This document shows positions 28,640 to 37,193 of a stretch of 64,000 nt of DNA, piece by piece. Origin of the DNA: Leisingera sp. S132 (GTDB lineage: Bacteria; Pseudomonadota; Alphaproteobacteria; Rhodobacterales; Rhodobacteraceae). Made by a program: the position numbers and the translations under genes. The stretch's first letter is position 1; the number at the start of each line of letters is the position of its first letter. A model generated the notes under the pieces. That model was not told the DNA's origin, searched no databases, and saw only the letters and a list, made by a program, of their open reading frames with translations. The stretch is from contig NZ_CP083553.1 in NCBI RefSeq assembly GCF_025144465.1, forward strand, positions 578,501-642,500, given 5' to 3'.

Positions 28640-30016
28640 ATGGAGCCGGAAGAGCAGACACCACCCAGGGACGCGATTGCCGAAAGCACCGCCGAAGCGC
28701 TGGAGCTTGGCCAGCAATTGTGGGCGCTGGCGGCGGAGGGCGTCGAGCTGCTGCTGAGGCCCTGGAACGCTTATCAGGCGGGGATCGTGCTGGCGGTCTT
28801 TGTGCTTGCCACCCTGATCGCGCGGCCGCTGAAGAACGCCTTCCATAACTGGCTGCGGGCGCGGGAAGGCTGGCCGCGCTGGCGCATGCGGGCGGGGCTG
28901 GTACTGCACAAGCGGATCCGCGGCATTCTGTTTGTGCTGCTGATCTGGATGGTTGTGCTGATCATGCAGGAAGCCACATGGCCCAGCCGGTCGCGGCTGC
29001 TGGAGCTGGTTGCCAACCTGTCGCTGGCCTGGCTGATCGTCGCCTTTGCCACCCGGCTGGTGGGCAATCCGCTGCTGCGCAACCTGGTGAAATACGGCGC
29101 CTGGATCTGGATCACACTGCGCATTCTCGGCATCACCGAAGATGCGGTGCATTTGCTGGACGGGGTGGCAATCAGTTTCGGCGACCTCAGGATCTCGTTG
29201 TTCCTGGTGGTGCAGGCGGTGGTGATCCTGGGTGTTATGCTGACCCTGGCACGGGTCATTTCCTCGGTGGCGGCGAACCGTATCCGCGCCAATTCGGACA
29301 TCTCCCCGTCGATGCAGGTGCTGGCGGCCAAGCTGGCACAGATCCTGCTGTTCGGCGGTGCCTTCTTCATCGGGCTCAAGGCCATCGGCATCGACCTGAC
29401 CGGCCTGGCGGTGCTGTCCGGCGCCATCGGCGTGGGTCTGGGCTTTGGCCTGCAGAAGGTGGTGTCGAACCTGGTGTCGGGGCTGATCATCCTCTTGGAC
29501 AAGTCGATCAAGCCGGGCGACGTGATCAGTCTTGGCGACACCTTCGGCTGGATCAATGCGCTGGGTGCGCGCTATGTCTCCGTGGTGACCCGTGACGGGC
29601 GGGAATATCTGATCCCGAACGAGGACCTGATCACAACCCAGGTGGTGAACTGGTCCCACTCCGACAAATACGTCCGGTTGGACCTGACCTTCGGGACCGG
29701 TTATTGCGATGACCCGCATTTGGTCCGCAAAATCGCGATTGAGGCCGCGTCCAGTGTCAAACGGGTGCTGCAGTACGGCAGCAAGAAGCCGGTCTGCCAC
29801 ATCACCGGCTTTGGCGACAGCAGCGTCGATTACGTGCTGCGGTTCTGGATCGACGATCCCACCGGCGGCCTGACCAACATCCGCGGCAATGTCTATCTGG
29901 CGCTGTGGGATGCCTTCCAGGAACAGGGTATCTCTATCCCGTTCCCGCAGCGCGAGGTGCGCATGCTGAACGACCCGCTGCCGGTGAGGGTTGCACCCGG
30001 CGGCGATGACGGATAA
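28640..30016 (+). CDS. Mechanosensitive ion channel, MscS family
   Basis: 458 residues. Four to six membrane helices, then the MscS pore-lining and beta domain: GLAVLSGAIGVGLGFGLQKV and VSNLVSGLIILLDKSIKPGD, the most conserved part of the family. Further signatures are YVSVVTRDGREYLIPNEDL and the C-terminal cage region. It opens under membrane tension and releases solutes on osmotic downshift. ATG at 28640 follows GGGGGCGCGCG. It is monocistronic and ends before rsfS. Confidence 0.92.
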   Translation: MEPEEQTPPRDAIAESTAEALELGQQLWALAAEGVELLLRPWNAYQAGIVLAVFVLATLIARPLKNAFHNWLRAREGWPRWRMRAGLVLHKRIRGILFVLLIWMVVLIMQEATWPSRSRLLELVANLSLAWLIVAFATRLVGNPLLRNLVKYGAWIWITLRILGITEDAVHLLDGVAISFGDLRISLFLVVQAVVILGVMLTLARVISSVAANRIRANSDISPSMQVLAAKLAQILLFGGAFFIGLKAIGIDLTGLAVLSGAIGVGLGFGLQKVVSNLVSGLIILLDKSIKPGDVISLGDTFGWINALGARYVSVVTRDGREYLIPNEDLITTQVVNWSHSDKYVRLDLTFGTGYCDDPHLVRKIAIEAASSVKRVLQYGSKKPVCHITGFGDSSVDYVLRFWIDDPTGGLTNIRGNVYLALWDAFQEQGISIPFPQREVRMLNDPLPVRVAPGGDDG

Positions 30017-30049
30017 AGCACAGGGCTTGCATCGCCGGGGCAGGTTTCA

Positions 30050-30078
30050 TTGAAAATTTACCACCCGGTTGCTACATT
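30050..30078 (+). promoter_or_regulatory. Sigma-70-like promoter before rsfS
   Basis: TTGAAA (30050-30055) and TACATT (30073-30078) are separated by 17 bases, in an AT-rich island. It lies ~105 bases before the rsfS start and would drive rsfS-rlmH. Confidence 0.5.
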
Positions 30079-30182
30079 ATTAACAGGCCCGGCGCCGGGG
30101 CTAGGCGGCGCGTTGCAAGGAGGACTATGTCCTGTCACCCGTACCTCAAGCGGCAGATGCCGCTGTTAATGGGGCAGCCGTG

Positions 30183-30554
30183 ATGGCCGCCCAGTCCCAG
30201 CCCACCAGCGAACAGCTGCTGGAGCGGATTCTCTCCTCACTCAGCGATGACAAAGCCGAAGATGTTGTGCAGATCGACCTGCGCGGCAAGACTTCGATCG
30301 GCGACTACATGGTGCTGGCGTCCGGCCGCTCCACCCGTCAGGTCGCTGCAATGGCGGAAAAGCTGACGGACCGGCTCAAGCAGGAGTACCGGATCACCTG
30401 CAAGATCGAAGGCAAGGATGCCGGCGACTGGGTGCTGATCGACTCCGGTGATGTGATCGTTCATATCTTCCGCCCGGAAGTGCGCGAGTTCTATCAGCTC
30501 GAGAAGATGTGGATGCCCGCAGGCACCGCGGCAGCTCCGGCTGCTGAAGGCTGA
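30183..30554 (+). CDS. rsfS: Ribosome silencing factor RsfS
   Basis: 123 residues. RsfS (Iojap/YbeB) binds uL14 on the 50S subunit and blocks subunit joining when growth slows. Signatures present: DKAEDVVQIDLRGKTSIGDYM, ASGRSTRQVAAMA, and GDWVLIDSGDVIVHIFRPEVREFYQLEKMW. ATG 30183 is chosen; GTG 30180 is directly before it. rlmH follows 87 bases downstream, the usual bacterial pair. Confidence 0.96.
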   Translation: MAAQSQPTSEQLLERILSSLSDDKAEDVVQIDLRGKTSIGDYMVLASGRSTRQVAAMAEKLTDRLKQEYRITCKIEGKDAGDWVLIDSGDVIVHIFRPEVREFYQLEKMWMPAGTAAAPAAEG

Positions 30555-30641
30555 TCCAAGGCTGATCCAAGGCTGATTTGATGCAGGCCCGCGCAGGGGT
30601 GCGGGCCGGAGTGCCTCAGGCCCGCTAAAGTCAGGACTGAC

Positions 30642-31112
30642 ATGCGTCTGCATATCTGTGCGGCCGGGCGTCTGCGCTCAGGCCCGGAAAAATCCCTCAT
30701 CGACGACTACCTCAGCCGGTTCGACCGGACCGGCAGGGCGCTGGGCCTGGGGCCTGCGCGGGTGGTGGAGATCGAGGACAAAAAAAATGCAGGCATGGCG
30801 GCGGAGGCCGTTTTGCTGCGCAAGGCGCTGCCCAAGGGCGCGGTGATCTGCACCCTGGATGAGCGCGGCAAGGTGATCTCCTCGCCGGATTTTGCGGACA
30901 AGCTGGCCGGCTGGCGTGACAGCGGCCGTCAGGACCTGGCGCTGATCATCGGCGGCGCGGACGGGATCGACCCTTCCTTGCGGGCCGAGGCCGATTTCTC
31001 CATTTCCTTCGGCAGGATGGTCTGGCCGCATATGCTGGTGCGGGTGATGCTGGCGGAGCAGATTTACCGCGCCGCAACCATCCTGGCGGGCAGCCCGTAC
31101 CACCGGGTCTGA
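30642..31112 (+). CDS. rlmH: 23S rRNA (pseudouridine-1915-N3)-methyltransferase
   Basis: 156 residues, SPOUT-class methyltransferase acting on helix 69 of 23S rRNA. It starts MRLHICAAGRLRSGPEKSLI and has the knot sequences ICTLDERGKVISSPDFA, LALIIGGADGIDPSLRAEA and MLVRVMLAEQIYRA followed by GSPYHRV. Length is usual. The gene ends two bases before a strong hairpin. Confidence 0.97.
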   Translation: MRLHICAAGRLRSGPEKSLIDDYLSRFDRTGRALGLGPARVVEIEDKKNAGMAAEAVLLRKALPKGAVICTLDERGKVISSPDFADKLAGWRDSGRQDLALIIGGADGIDPSLRAEADFSISFGRMVWPHMLVRVMLAEQIYRAATILAGSPYHRV

Positions 31113-31152
31113 ATGCGCCTTATGGCGCATGCCTCCGGCGGGAGTATTTTTT
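31113..31152 (+). terminator. rlmH terminator with CTCCGGCGGGAG element
   Basis: ATGCGCC-TTAT-GGCGCAT hairpin (31113-31130) is followed by CTCCGGCGGGAG and TATTTTTT. The second part is one of four copies of an intergenic element in this window (also 33826, 48877 and inverted at 61036). Confidence 0.8.
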
Positions 31153-31164
31153 CAAAGAAGAAGG
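31131..31164 (+). repeat. Intergenic repeat GCCTCCGGCGGGAGTATTT, copy 1
   Basis: Short CTCC-GGCG-GGAG hairpin followed by a T run and an A/G-rich tail AAAGAAGAAGG. It behaves as a terminator by position and recurs at 48877-48909 and, inverted, at 61036-61069; a degenerate copy is at 33826-33849. Confidence 0.75.
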
Positions 31165-31521
31165 TCAGGGCAGGGTGAGGACGTAGCTGTCCTGGCCCCA
31201 GCCGTCCACCAGGCAGCGGGCCTGGATCTGCACTTGGGTAACGCCCTCCGGGATTTGCACGCCGCTGAGCGACCGGGTGAAGGGCTGTTCCTGCTCGTGC
31301 GGATGGGCCAGCACCCGCAAGCCCAATTCATTCCCGTCCATATCCAGCACCCGCCAGCCGTCGGCGTAATGCTCCCATCCGGTATCAGGGTGGGACAGGG
31401 TGACGCTGAAGCTCCAGCTGCCGCCGGACTGGCGGGCGGTTGCGTTCCCGATCACCGGTTCATCCGCAAGGGCGGGCAAGGCGGCGGCGCTGAGTGCGCA
31501 GCTTAGAAGCAGGTGTTTCAT
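31165..31521 (-). CDS. Small secreted protein, unrecognised
   Basis: 118 residues with a signal peptide (MKHLLLSCALSAAALPALA before DEPVIG). The mature ~100 residues are rich in beta-type sequence (GSWSFSVTLSHPDTGWEHY; ADGWRVLDMDGNELG; QIQARCLVDGWGQ). It resembles a small immunoglobulin-like or lipocalin-like domain, but no family is recognised. It converges with rlmH and lies just after the DUF599 gene on the same strand. Confidence 0.75.
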   Translation of the reverse strand: MKHLLLSCALSAAALPALADEPVIGNATARQSGGSWSFSVTLSHPDTGWEHYADGWRVLDMDGNELGLRVLAHPHEQEQPFTRSLSGVQIPEGVTQVQIQARCLVDGWGQDSYVLTLP

Positions 31522-31556
31522 GCCTGCACCATAGCTTTGCAGCGGCTGCTGTGCGG

Positions 31557-32279
31557 TCACGAAACCGTGTCCCCTTTGCTCTCAGCCGGGATGCGCTGCA
31601 GGATCCGGCGGGAGTTGGACGCAAACTCGCGCCGGTACAGCACGGCAATGGTGATCAGTGCCGCCGCGCCCAAAGGCAGGGCGCCCGCCAGCCAGGCCAC
31701 GGCGGCCAGCGCAAAATAGGTCGACCGCATGCCGCGGTTGAAGCTGCGCGCGGCGGTGATGCTGATTTCCGCCGCCTGCGCAGCGCGGGGGTAGGCGAGA
31801 TCGTGGGCGGGATCATTCGGCACTGCTGCCATCAGCACCGCGCAATAGCCGAACAGCCGGTGTGCCCAGACAAATTTCAGGAAGGCATTGGACAGCAGAA
31901 GCAGAACCACCAGGATTTTCACTTCCCAGACAAAGGCGGGGGCGCTGTCCTGGATCAGGTCCTCTGCGACGCCCGCCAGCTGGTCCGTATTGCCGATCAG
32001 CGCCAGCCCGCCGCCGATGGCGATCATCGTGGCAGAGGCAAAGAAGGCGGTGGCCTGGCGCAGGTTGCCTGCCAGCTGGGCATCAAAGATCCGCGGGTCG
32101 CGCTCCACCATCCGCTTCATCCAGTCGCGCCGGAAGTCCTCCATCAGCAAGGACACCGAAGGCCGCCCTGAAGGCGGGTTCTCGATCCGCCAGCCGATCC
32201 ACAGCCAGCCTGCGGTCAGCAGGGCCACAGCGGCGAGGTCGAAATAGGAAAACTGTGCTAAGCGGGCGGTCCAGATCAT
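31557..32279 (-). CDS. DUF599-family membrane protein
   Basis: 240 residues. Membrane segments are FDLAAVALLTAGWLWIGW, TAFFASATMIAIGGGLALIG, VWEVKILVVLLLLSNAFLKF and a C-terminal hydrophobic hairpin (YFALAAVAWLAGALPLGAAA). A loop contains RRDWMKRMVERDPRIFDAQL, typical of DUF599 proteins of alphaproteobacteria. Function unknown. Divergent from glcD, with which it shares an ~80-base regulatory gap. Confidence 0.85.
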   Translation of the reverse strand: MIWTARLAQFSYFDLAAVALLTAGWLWIGWRIENPPSGRPSVSLLMEDFRRDWMKRMVERDPRIFDAQLAGNLRQATAFFASATMIAIGGGLALIGNTDQLAGVAEDLIQDSAPAFVWEVKILVVLLLLSNAFLKFVWAHRLFGYCAVLMAAVPNDPAHDLAYPRAAQAAEISITAARSFNRGMRSTYFALAAVAWLAGALPLGAAALITIAVLYRREFASNSRRILQRIPAESKGDTVS

Positions 32280-32325
32280 GGCCTGACCCTACCGCGGCGA
32301 TCCGGGACTTGCCAGAGCGGGTAAA

Positions 32326-32346
32326 TTGGTAATATTATCTTACCAA
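32326..32346. promoter_or_regulatory. Palindromic operator candidate before glcD
   Basis: Perfect inverted repeat TTGGTAA-N7-TTACCAA, 13 bases ahead of the glcD start and in an AT-rich island between divergent genes. The TGGT/ACCA half-sites resemble FadR-type GntR operators. Bound protein would block glcD transcription or translation start. Confidence 0.5.
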
Positions 32347-32359
32347 AGAGGAGAGCCCG

Positions 32360-33808
32360 ATGGAGATGCCATCCCCGAACCCCGCCATTCTGGCCCGCAA
32401 GGCGCGGCTTGCCGAGCGCCTGCTGGCCGTGCTGCCCGCGGATGCGGTGATCCAGGACGAGGCGGAGACCCGCGCCTATGAATGCGATGCGCTGACCGCC
32501 TACAGATGCCCGCCGCTGCTGGCGGTGCTGCCGCGGAGCACGCAGGAGGTCTCAGCCGTTTTGCGGATCTGCCACGAGGAAGGCGTGCCGGTGGTGCCGC
32601 GCGGCGCGGGCACCTCGCTGGCGGGCGGGGCGCTGCCGACCGCGGATTGCGTGATCCTGGGCGTGGCGCGGATGAACGAGGTGCTGGAGACCGATTTTGA
32701 AAACCGCATCATCCGGGTGCAGACCGGGCGCACAAACCTGAGCGTTTCGGGCGCGGTGGAGGACGAGGATTTCTTCTATGCGCCTGACCCGTCCTCGCAG
32801 CTGGCCTGCGCCATTGCCGGCAATATCGCGATGAACTCCGGCGGGGCGCATTGCCTGAAATACGGTGTCACCACCAACAACCTGCTGGGCGTTACCCTGG
32901 TGATGATGGATGGCACCGTGGCGGAAATCGGCGGCGCGCATCTGGATGCTGGGGGCTTGGACCTCTTGGGTGTGATCTGCGGCAGCGAGGGGCAGCTTGG
33001 GGTGGTGACCGAGGCCACTCTGCGCATCTTGCGCAAGCCGGAAGGCGCCCGCCCGGTGCTGATCGGTTTTGATAGCAACGAAGTGGCCGGCGCCTGTGTC
33101 AGCGGCATCATCAAGGCGGGTGTGCTGCCGGTAGCGATAGAATTCATGGACCGCCCCTGCATCGAGGCCTGCGAGGCCTTTGCCAAGGCGGGCTATCCGA
33201 TGTGCGAGGCGCTGCTGATTGTCGAGGTCGAAGGCAGCGCGGCCGAGATCGAGCATCAGCTGGGGCTGATCACGGAGATCGCCCGCTCCCACAACCCGGT
33301 GGAGCTGCGCGAGGCAGGGGATGCCGATGAGGCGGCCCGCATCTGGCTGGGCCGCAAGTCGGCCTTTGGCGCCATGGGGCAGATCAACGATTACATGTGC
33401 CTGGACGGGACGATCCCGGTGTCCTCTCTGCCCTTCGTGCTGCGCCGGATTGGCGAGATGAGCAAGGAATTCGGGCTGGATGTGGCCAATGTCTTCCACG
33501 CAGGCGACGGCAACATGCACCCCTTGATCCTGTTTGATGCCAATAAACCGGGCGACCTGGAAACCTGCGAGGCCTTTGGCGCCGAGATCCTGAAGCTTTG
33601 CGTTGAAGCAGGCGGCTGCCTGACCGGCGAGCATGGGGTCGGGATCGAGAAACGCGACCTGATGCTGCATCAGTACAGCGCGGCGGATCTGGAAGCGCAG
33701 CTGAAGGTCAAGGACGTGTTTGACCCCAAGTGGCTTCTGAACCCGGCCAAGGTGTTCCCGCTGTCCGTAACCGAAAGCCGCCGCGCGGTGGCGCTGGCTG
33801 CCGAGTGA
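32360..33808 (+). CDS. glcD: Glycolate oxidase FAD-linked subunit GlcD
   Basis: 482 residues, the FAD-binding subunit oxidising glycolate to glyoxylate, with glcE and glcF forming one complex. PCMH FAD domain has PVVPRGAGTSLAGGALPT and AIAGNIAMNSGGAHCLKYGV; the C-terminal domain shows NVFHAGDGNMHPLILFD and LTGEHGVGIEKR. It begins near the palindrome at 32326. A GGGGGCTAGCCCCC hairpin separates it from glcE. Roseobacters are known to use glycolate released by algae. Confidence 0.95.
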   Translation: MEMPSPNPAILARKARLAERLLAVLPADAVIQDEAETRAYECDALTAYRCPPLLAVLPRSTQEVSAVLRICHEEGVPVVPRGAGTSLAGGALPTADCVILGVARMNEVLETDFENRIIRVQTGRTNLSVSGAVEDEDFFYAPDPSSQLACAIAGNIAMNSGGAHCLKYGVTTNNLLGVTLVMMDGTVAEIGGAHLDAGGLDLLGVICGSEGQLGVVTEATLRILRKPEGARPVLIGFDSNEVAGACVSGIIKAGVLPVAIEFMDRPCIEACEAFAKAGYPMCEALLIVEVEGSAAEIEHQLGLITEIARSHNPVELREAGDADEAARIWLGRKSAFGAMGQINDYMCLDGTIPVSSLPFVLRRIGEMSKEFGLDVANVFHAGDGNMHPLILFDANKPGDLETCEAFGAEILKLCVEAGGCLTGEHGVGIEKRDLMLHQYSAADLEAQLKVKDVFDPKWLLNPAKVFPLSVTESRRAVALAAE

Positions 33809-33809
33809 T

Positions 33810-33849
33810 GGGGGCTAGCCCCCAAACCCCCAGAGTATTTCCGGAAAGA
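33810..33849 (+). repeat. glcD-glcE spacer hairpin and degenerate intergenic element
   Basis: GGGGGCTAGCCCCC (33810-33823) is self-complementary. It is followed by CCCCCAGAGTATTTCCGGAAAGATGAAG, which matches the tail of the CTCCGGCGGGAG element seen elsewhere in the window. It is inside an operon, so it is unlikely to be a full stop; it may set the glcD:glcE ratio. Confidence 0.5.
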
Positions 33850-34955
33850 TGAAGATGATGACACCAGGGAGCGAGGCAGAGCTGGCCGAGGCCATTGCAG
33901 GCGCAAGCGGGCCGCTGTGTATCCAGGGCGGCGGCACCCGCGGGCTGGCTGTGGAAGGTGAAGTTCTGAGTACACGCAGTCTGTCCGGTGTGGAGCTGTA
34001 TGAACCCGGCGCGCTGACACTGGTGGTCAAGGCGGGCACCCCGGTAGCCGAGGTGGAGGCGCTGCTGGCGGCGGAAAACCAGCGGTTGGCGTTTGAGCCG
34101 ATGGACCACCGCGGGCTGCTGGGGAGTGGCGGCGCGCCAACCATCGGCGGGGTGATCGCGGCCAATGTCTCGGGTCCAAGGCGCATCCAGGCTGGCGCGG
34201 CGCGGGATCATCTTCTGGGGGTGCGGTTCGTGGACGGGTCCGGCCAGGTGGTCAAGAACGGCGGCCGGGTGATGAAGAATGTCACCGGCTATGACCTGGT
34301 CAAGCTGATGTGCGGCGCGCATGGCACCCTTGGGGTGCTGACAGAAGTTGCGCTGAAGGTGCTGCCGCGGGCTGAAGCCGCCGCCACCGTGACCCTGACC
34401 GGGGTCGATCTGCCAGGGGCGGTGCGGGCAATGTCCGCGGCGCTGGGCTCCCCTTATGACGTGACCGGTGCGGCCTATGATGCAGAGACCTATCAGGCGC
34501 ATATCCGGGTGGAGGGGTTCCGGGACTCTGCCGCCTACCGCAGCGCGGAACTGGTCAAGCTGCTGTCGCCCTTGGCCACGGCAGAGGTGCAGGAGGATGC
34601 AGACAACTTGTGGCGGGGCATCCGGGATGTTGCGGCTTTCCAGGGACGGGACGGCGATGTCTGGCGGATTTCGGTGAAGCCGTCCGATGCGGTGGAGCTG
34701 GTGCCGCATCTGGAGGCAGACGCATTGCAGTTCGACTGGGGCGGCGGGCTGATCTGGGCGCTTGTCCCCGCGGGGACGGAGCTGCGAAACCGGATCAATG
34801 TCCCGGGCCATGCCACGCTCGTGCGCGCCGCGCAGGAAACCCGGGCGCGGCTCGGCGTGTTTCAGCCGCAGCCCGGCCCCCTGGCGGCCGTTTCCGAAGG
34901 GCTGCGGCGGCAATTCGACCCGCGCGGTATTCTTAATCCGGGGCTGATGGGATAA
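33849..34955 (+). CDS. glcE: Glycolate oxidase subunit GlcE
   Basis: 368 residues with an FAD-binding PCMH domain. Conserved sequence LCIQGGGTRGLAVEG, APTIGGVIAANVSGPRRIQ and VMKNVTGYDLVKLMCGAHG are diagnostic of GlcE. ATG at 33849 or 33858 are both possible starts. glcF follows four bases after the stop. Second subunit of the glycolate oxidase complex. Confidence 0.93.
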   Translation: MKMMTPGSEAELAEAIAGASGPLCIQGGGTRGLAVEGEVLSTRSLSGVELYEPGALTLVVKAGTPVAEVEALLAAENQRLAFEPMDHRGLLGSGGAPTIGGVIAANVSGPRRIQAGAARDHLLGVRFVDGSGQVVKNGGRVMKNVTGYDLVKLMCGAHGTLGVLTEVALKVLPRAEAAATVTLTGVDLPGAVRAMSAALGSPYDVTGAAYDAETYQAHIRVEGFRDSAAYRSAELVKLLSPLATAEVQEDADNLWRGIRDVAAFQGRDGDVWRISVKPSDAVELVPHLEADALQFDWGGGLIWALVPAGTELRNRINVPGHATLVRAAQETRARLGVFQPQPGPLAAVSEGLRRQFDPRGILNPGLMG

Positions 34956-34958
34956 GAC

Positions 34959-36281
34959 ATGCAGACCACATTCACCGAAGAACAGCTTCAGGACCCCGGC
35001 ACCAAACGGGCCAACGAGATCCTGCGCTCCTGCGTGCATTGCGGCTTTTGCACCGCCACATGCCCGACCTATCAGGTGCTGGGGGATGAGCTGGATTCAC
35101 CACGCGGGCGGATCTACCTGATCAAGGACATGCTGGAAAACGAGCGGGTGCCGGACGAAAAGACCGTCAAGCACATCGACCGCTGCCTGTCGTGCCTGGC
35201 GTGCATGACCACTTGCCCATCGGGCGTGCATTACATGCATCTGGTGGACCACGCCCGCGCTTATATCGAGAAACACTATGACCGTCCCTGGAGCGACCGC
35301 GCGCTGCGCTGGCTCCTGGCGCGGATCCTGCCCTATCCAACCCGGTTCCGGCTGGCGCTCCTTGGGGCGAAAGCGGCGCGGCCCTTCAGAGGGCTGATCC
35401 CCGATGCGCGGCTGCGGGCAATGCTGGAGATGGCGCCGAGGACCATTCCGCCAGTCAGCCGCAATGATGATCCGCAAAGCTTTACGCCGGAGGTGCCGCG
35501 CAGGAAACGGGTGGCCTTGATGACCGGCTGCGCCCAGAAAGCGCTGAACACCGATATCAACGACGCCACCATCCGTCTGCTGACCCGGCTGGGCTGCGAA
35601 GTTGTGGTCGCCAAGGGGGCGGGCTGCTGCGGGGCGCTGACCCACCACATGGGGCGCGAACAGGAGAGCCATGCCGCCGCGGCCAGAAATATCCGCGCCT
35701 GGGCGGCGGAGATGGACGGGCAGGGGCTGGATGCAATTGTCATCAACACCTCCGGCTGCGGCACCACTGTCAAGGATTACGGGTATATGTTCCGGAACGA
35801 TCCCCTGGCCGAAGATGCGGCGCGGATCGCGGGGATGGCGATGGATGTCTCGGAACTGCTGATGCAGCTGGAGCTGCCCGAAGGCGCGGACAAGGGGTTG
35901 ACGGTGGCCTATCACGCGGCCTGCTCGCTGCAGCACGGCCAGCAGATCAAGACCCACCCCAAAACGCTGCTGAAGCGTGCGGGCTTCAAGGTGGTTGAGC
36001 CTGCCGACAGCCATCTGTGCTGCGGCTCTGCCGGCACCTACAACCTGATGCAGCCGGAAATCTCCGCCCAGCTGAAGGCACGCAAAGTAAAGACACTGGA
36101 GGCGAAACAGCCTGATCTGATTGCGGCGGGCAATATTGGCTGCATGATGCAGATCGGCGGGGGCACCGGATTGCCCATCGTGCATACGGTGGAGCTGCTG
36201 GACTGGGCCACCGGCGGCCCGCAGCCGCCTGCGCTGACCGCACCGGGCAAGCGGGCACCGGAGGTGCCGGTGCTGCGCTGA
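34959..36281 (+). CDS. glcF: Glycolate oxidase iron-sulfur subunit GlcF
   Basis: 440 residues. Two 4Fe-4S sites near the start: CVHCGFCTATCPTYQ and CLSCLACMTTCPSGVH. Two CCG-type domains follow, GCCGALTHHMG and LCCGSAGTYNLMQ. It passes electrons from the flavin subunits to the quinone pool at the inner membrane. Last gene of the glc operon. Confidence 0.95.
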   Translation: MQTTFTEEQLQDPGTKRANEILRSCVHCGFCTATCPTYQVLGDELDSPRGRIYLIKDMLENERVPDEKTVKHIDRCLSCLACMTTCPSGVHYMHLVDHARAYIEKHYDRPWSDRALRWLLARILPYPTRFRLALLGAKAARPFRGLIPDARLRAMLEMAPRTIPPVSRNDDPQSFTPEVPRRKRVALMTGCAQKALNTDINDATIRLLTRLGCEVVVAKGAGCCGALTHHMGREQESHAAAARNIRAWAAEMDGQGLDAIVINTSGCGTTVKDYGYMFRNDPLAEDAARIAGMAMDVSELLMQLELPEGADKGLTVAYHAACSLQHGQQIKTHPKTLLKRAGFKVVEPADSHLCCGSAGTYNLMQPEISAQLKARKVKTLEAKQPDLIAAGNIGCMMQIGGGTGLPIVHTVELLDWATGGPQPPALTAPGKRAPEVPVLR

Positions 36282-36383
36282 GACCGGCGGCAGAAAGAAT
36301 CGGGCTGCATTCACCGCAGGCTTGCCGTAATTTTGCCTGAACAGACAAATAATCTCCCAGCCGGTGGATAAGAGGAGACGCAT

Positions 36384-37193
36384 GTGAGGCAGTGGATTCT
36401 TGCGGTTGCAGCATTGTTGCTGCCAGCCGCAGCGATGGCGCAGGACAGCCGGCTGCAGCGGATGGACACGCTGGATGCGGGCCGCAAGTGGGAGGCCGTC
36501 GGGCGGCTCGATGTGAACGGCGAGGGGTTTTGCACCGGCGCGCTGATTGCGCCCGATCTGGTGCTGACCGCCGCGCATTGCCTTTATGACAGCCGCACCA
36601 AGGCGCCGATCGACCCCACCAGGATCGAATTCCTGGCCGGCTGGCGCAACGGGCGCGCCTCGGCCTACCGCTCCGTGCGCCGGGCGGTGCAGCATCCCTC
36701 CTATGTCTATGACGGTGAACTGTCGACGGACCGGGTGCGCAATGACATTGCCCTGCTGCAGCTGCAGCGCCCGATCCGCAATACCACCGTGACCCCTTTT
36801 GAGACCGAACAGCGCCCGCGCAAGGGCGCCAAGATCGGTGTGGTCTCATACGCCCATGACCGCTCGGAGGCGCCGTCCTTGCAGGAGGTCTGTGCAGTGA
36901 TGGCCCGCCAGCAGGGGGTGCTGGTGATGTCCTGCGACGTGGACTTCGGCTCTTCCGGGGCGCCGGTGTTTTCCTTTGAGAACGGCACCCCGCGGATTGT
37001 GTCGGTGATCTCTGCCAAGGCGGAAGTCAGCGGTGAGCAGGTGTCGCTGGGGTCGGCCCTGGCGGAGGAGCTGACGCTGCTGCAGGCGCAGCTGACCGGC
37101 GTGAACACCGGCGGGCAGCTGCCGCCTGGCGTCGGCCGGGTGAAAGCCGGGGAGCGGGCCGGTTCCTTTGGCGCGAAGTTTGTCAGGCAATGA
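36384..37193 (+). CDS. Secreted trypsin-like serine protease (first of tandem pair)
   Basis: 269 residues with a signal peptide (ILAVAALLLPAAAMAQ). Catalytic triad: His in LTAAHC, Asp in RNDIALLQL, Ser in DFGSSGAPVF. The usual GDSGGP is GSSGAP here, as in some bacterial trypsin-like and V8-like proteases. Start is GTG at 36384, ten bases after an AGGAGA site. It overlaps the next paralogous gene by four bases. The substrate is unknown. Confidence 0.88.
   Translation: MRQWILAVAALLLPAAAMAQDSRLQRMDTLDAGRKWEAVGRLDVNGEGFCTGALIAPDLVLTAAHCLYDSRTKAPIDPTRIEFLAGWRNGRASAYRSVRRAVQHPSYVYDGELSTDRVRNDIALLQLQRPIRNTTVTPFETEQRPRKGAKIGVVSYAHDRSEAPSLQEVCAVMARQQGVLVMSCDVDFGSSGAPVFSFENGTPRIVSVISAKAEVSGEQVSLGSALAEELTLLQAQLTGVNTGGQLPPGVGRVKAGERAGSFGAKFVRQ

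Noticed and set aside
25702-28848. 1048-codon plus-strand frame over leuC, leuD and neighbouring genes
   Set aside because: It is the antisense shadow of leuC and leuD, which have unmistakable signatures on the minus strand.
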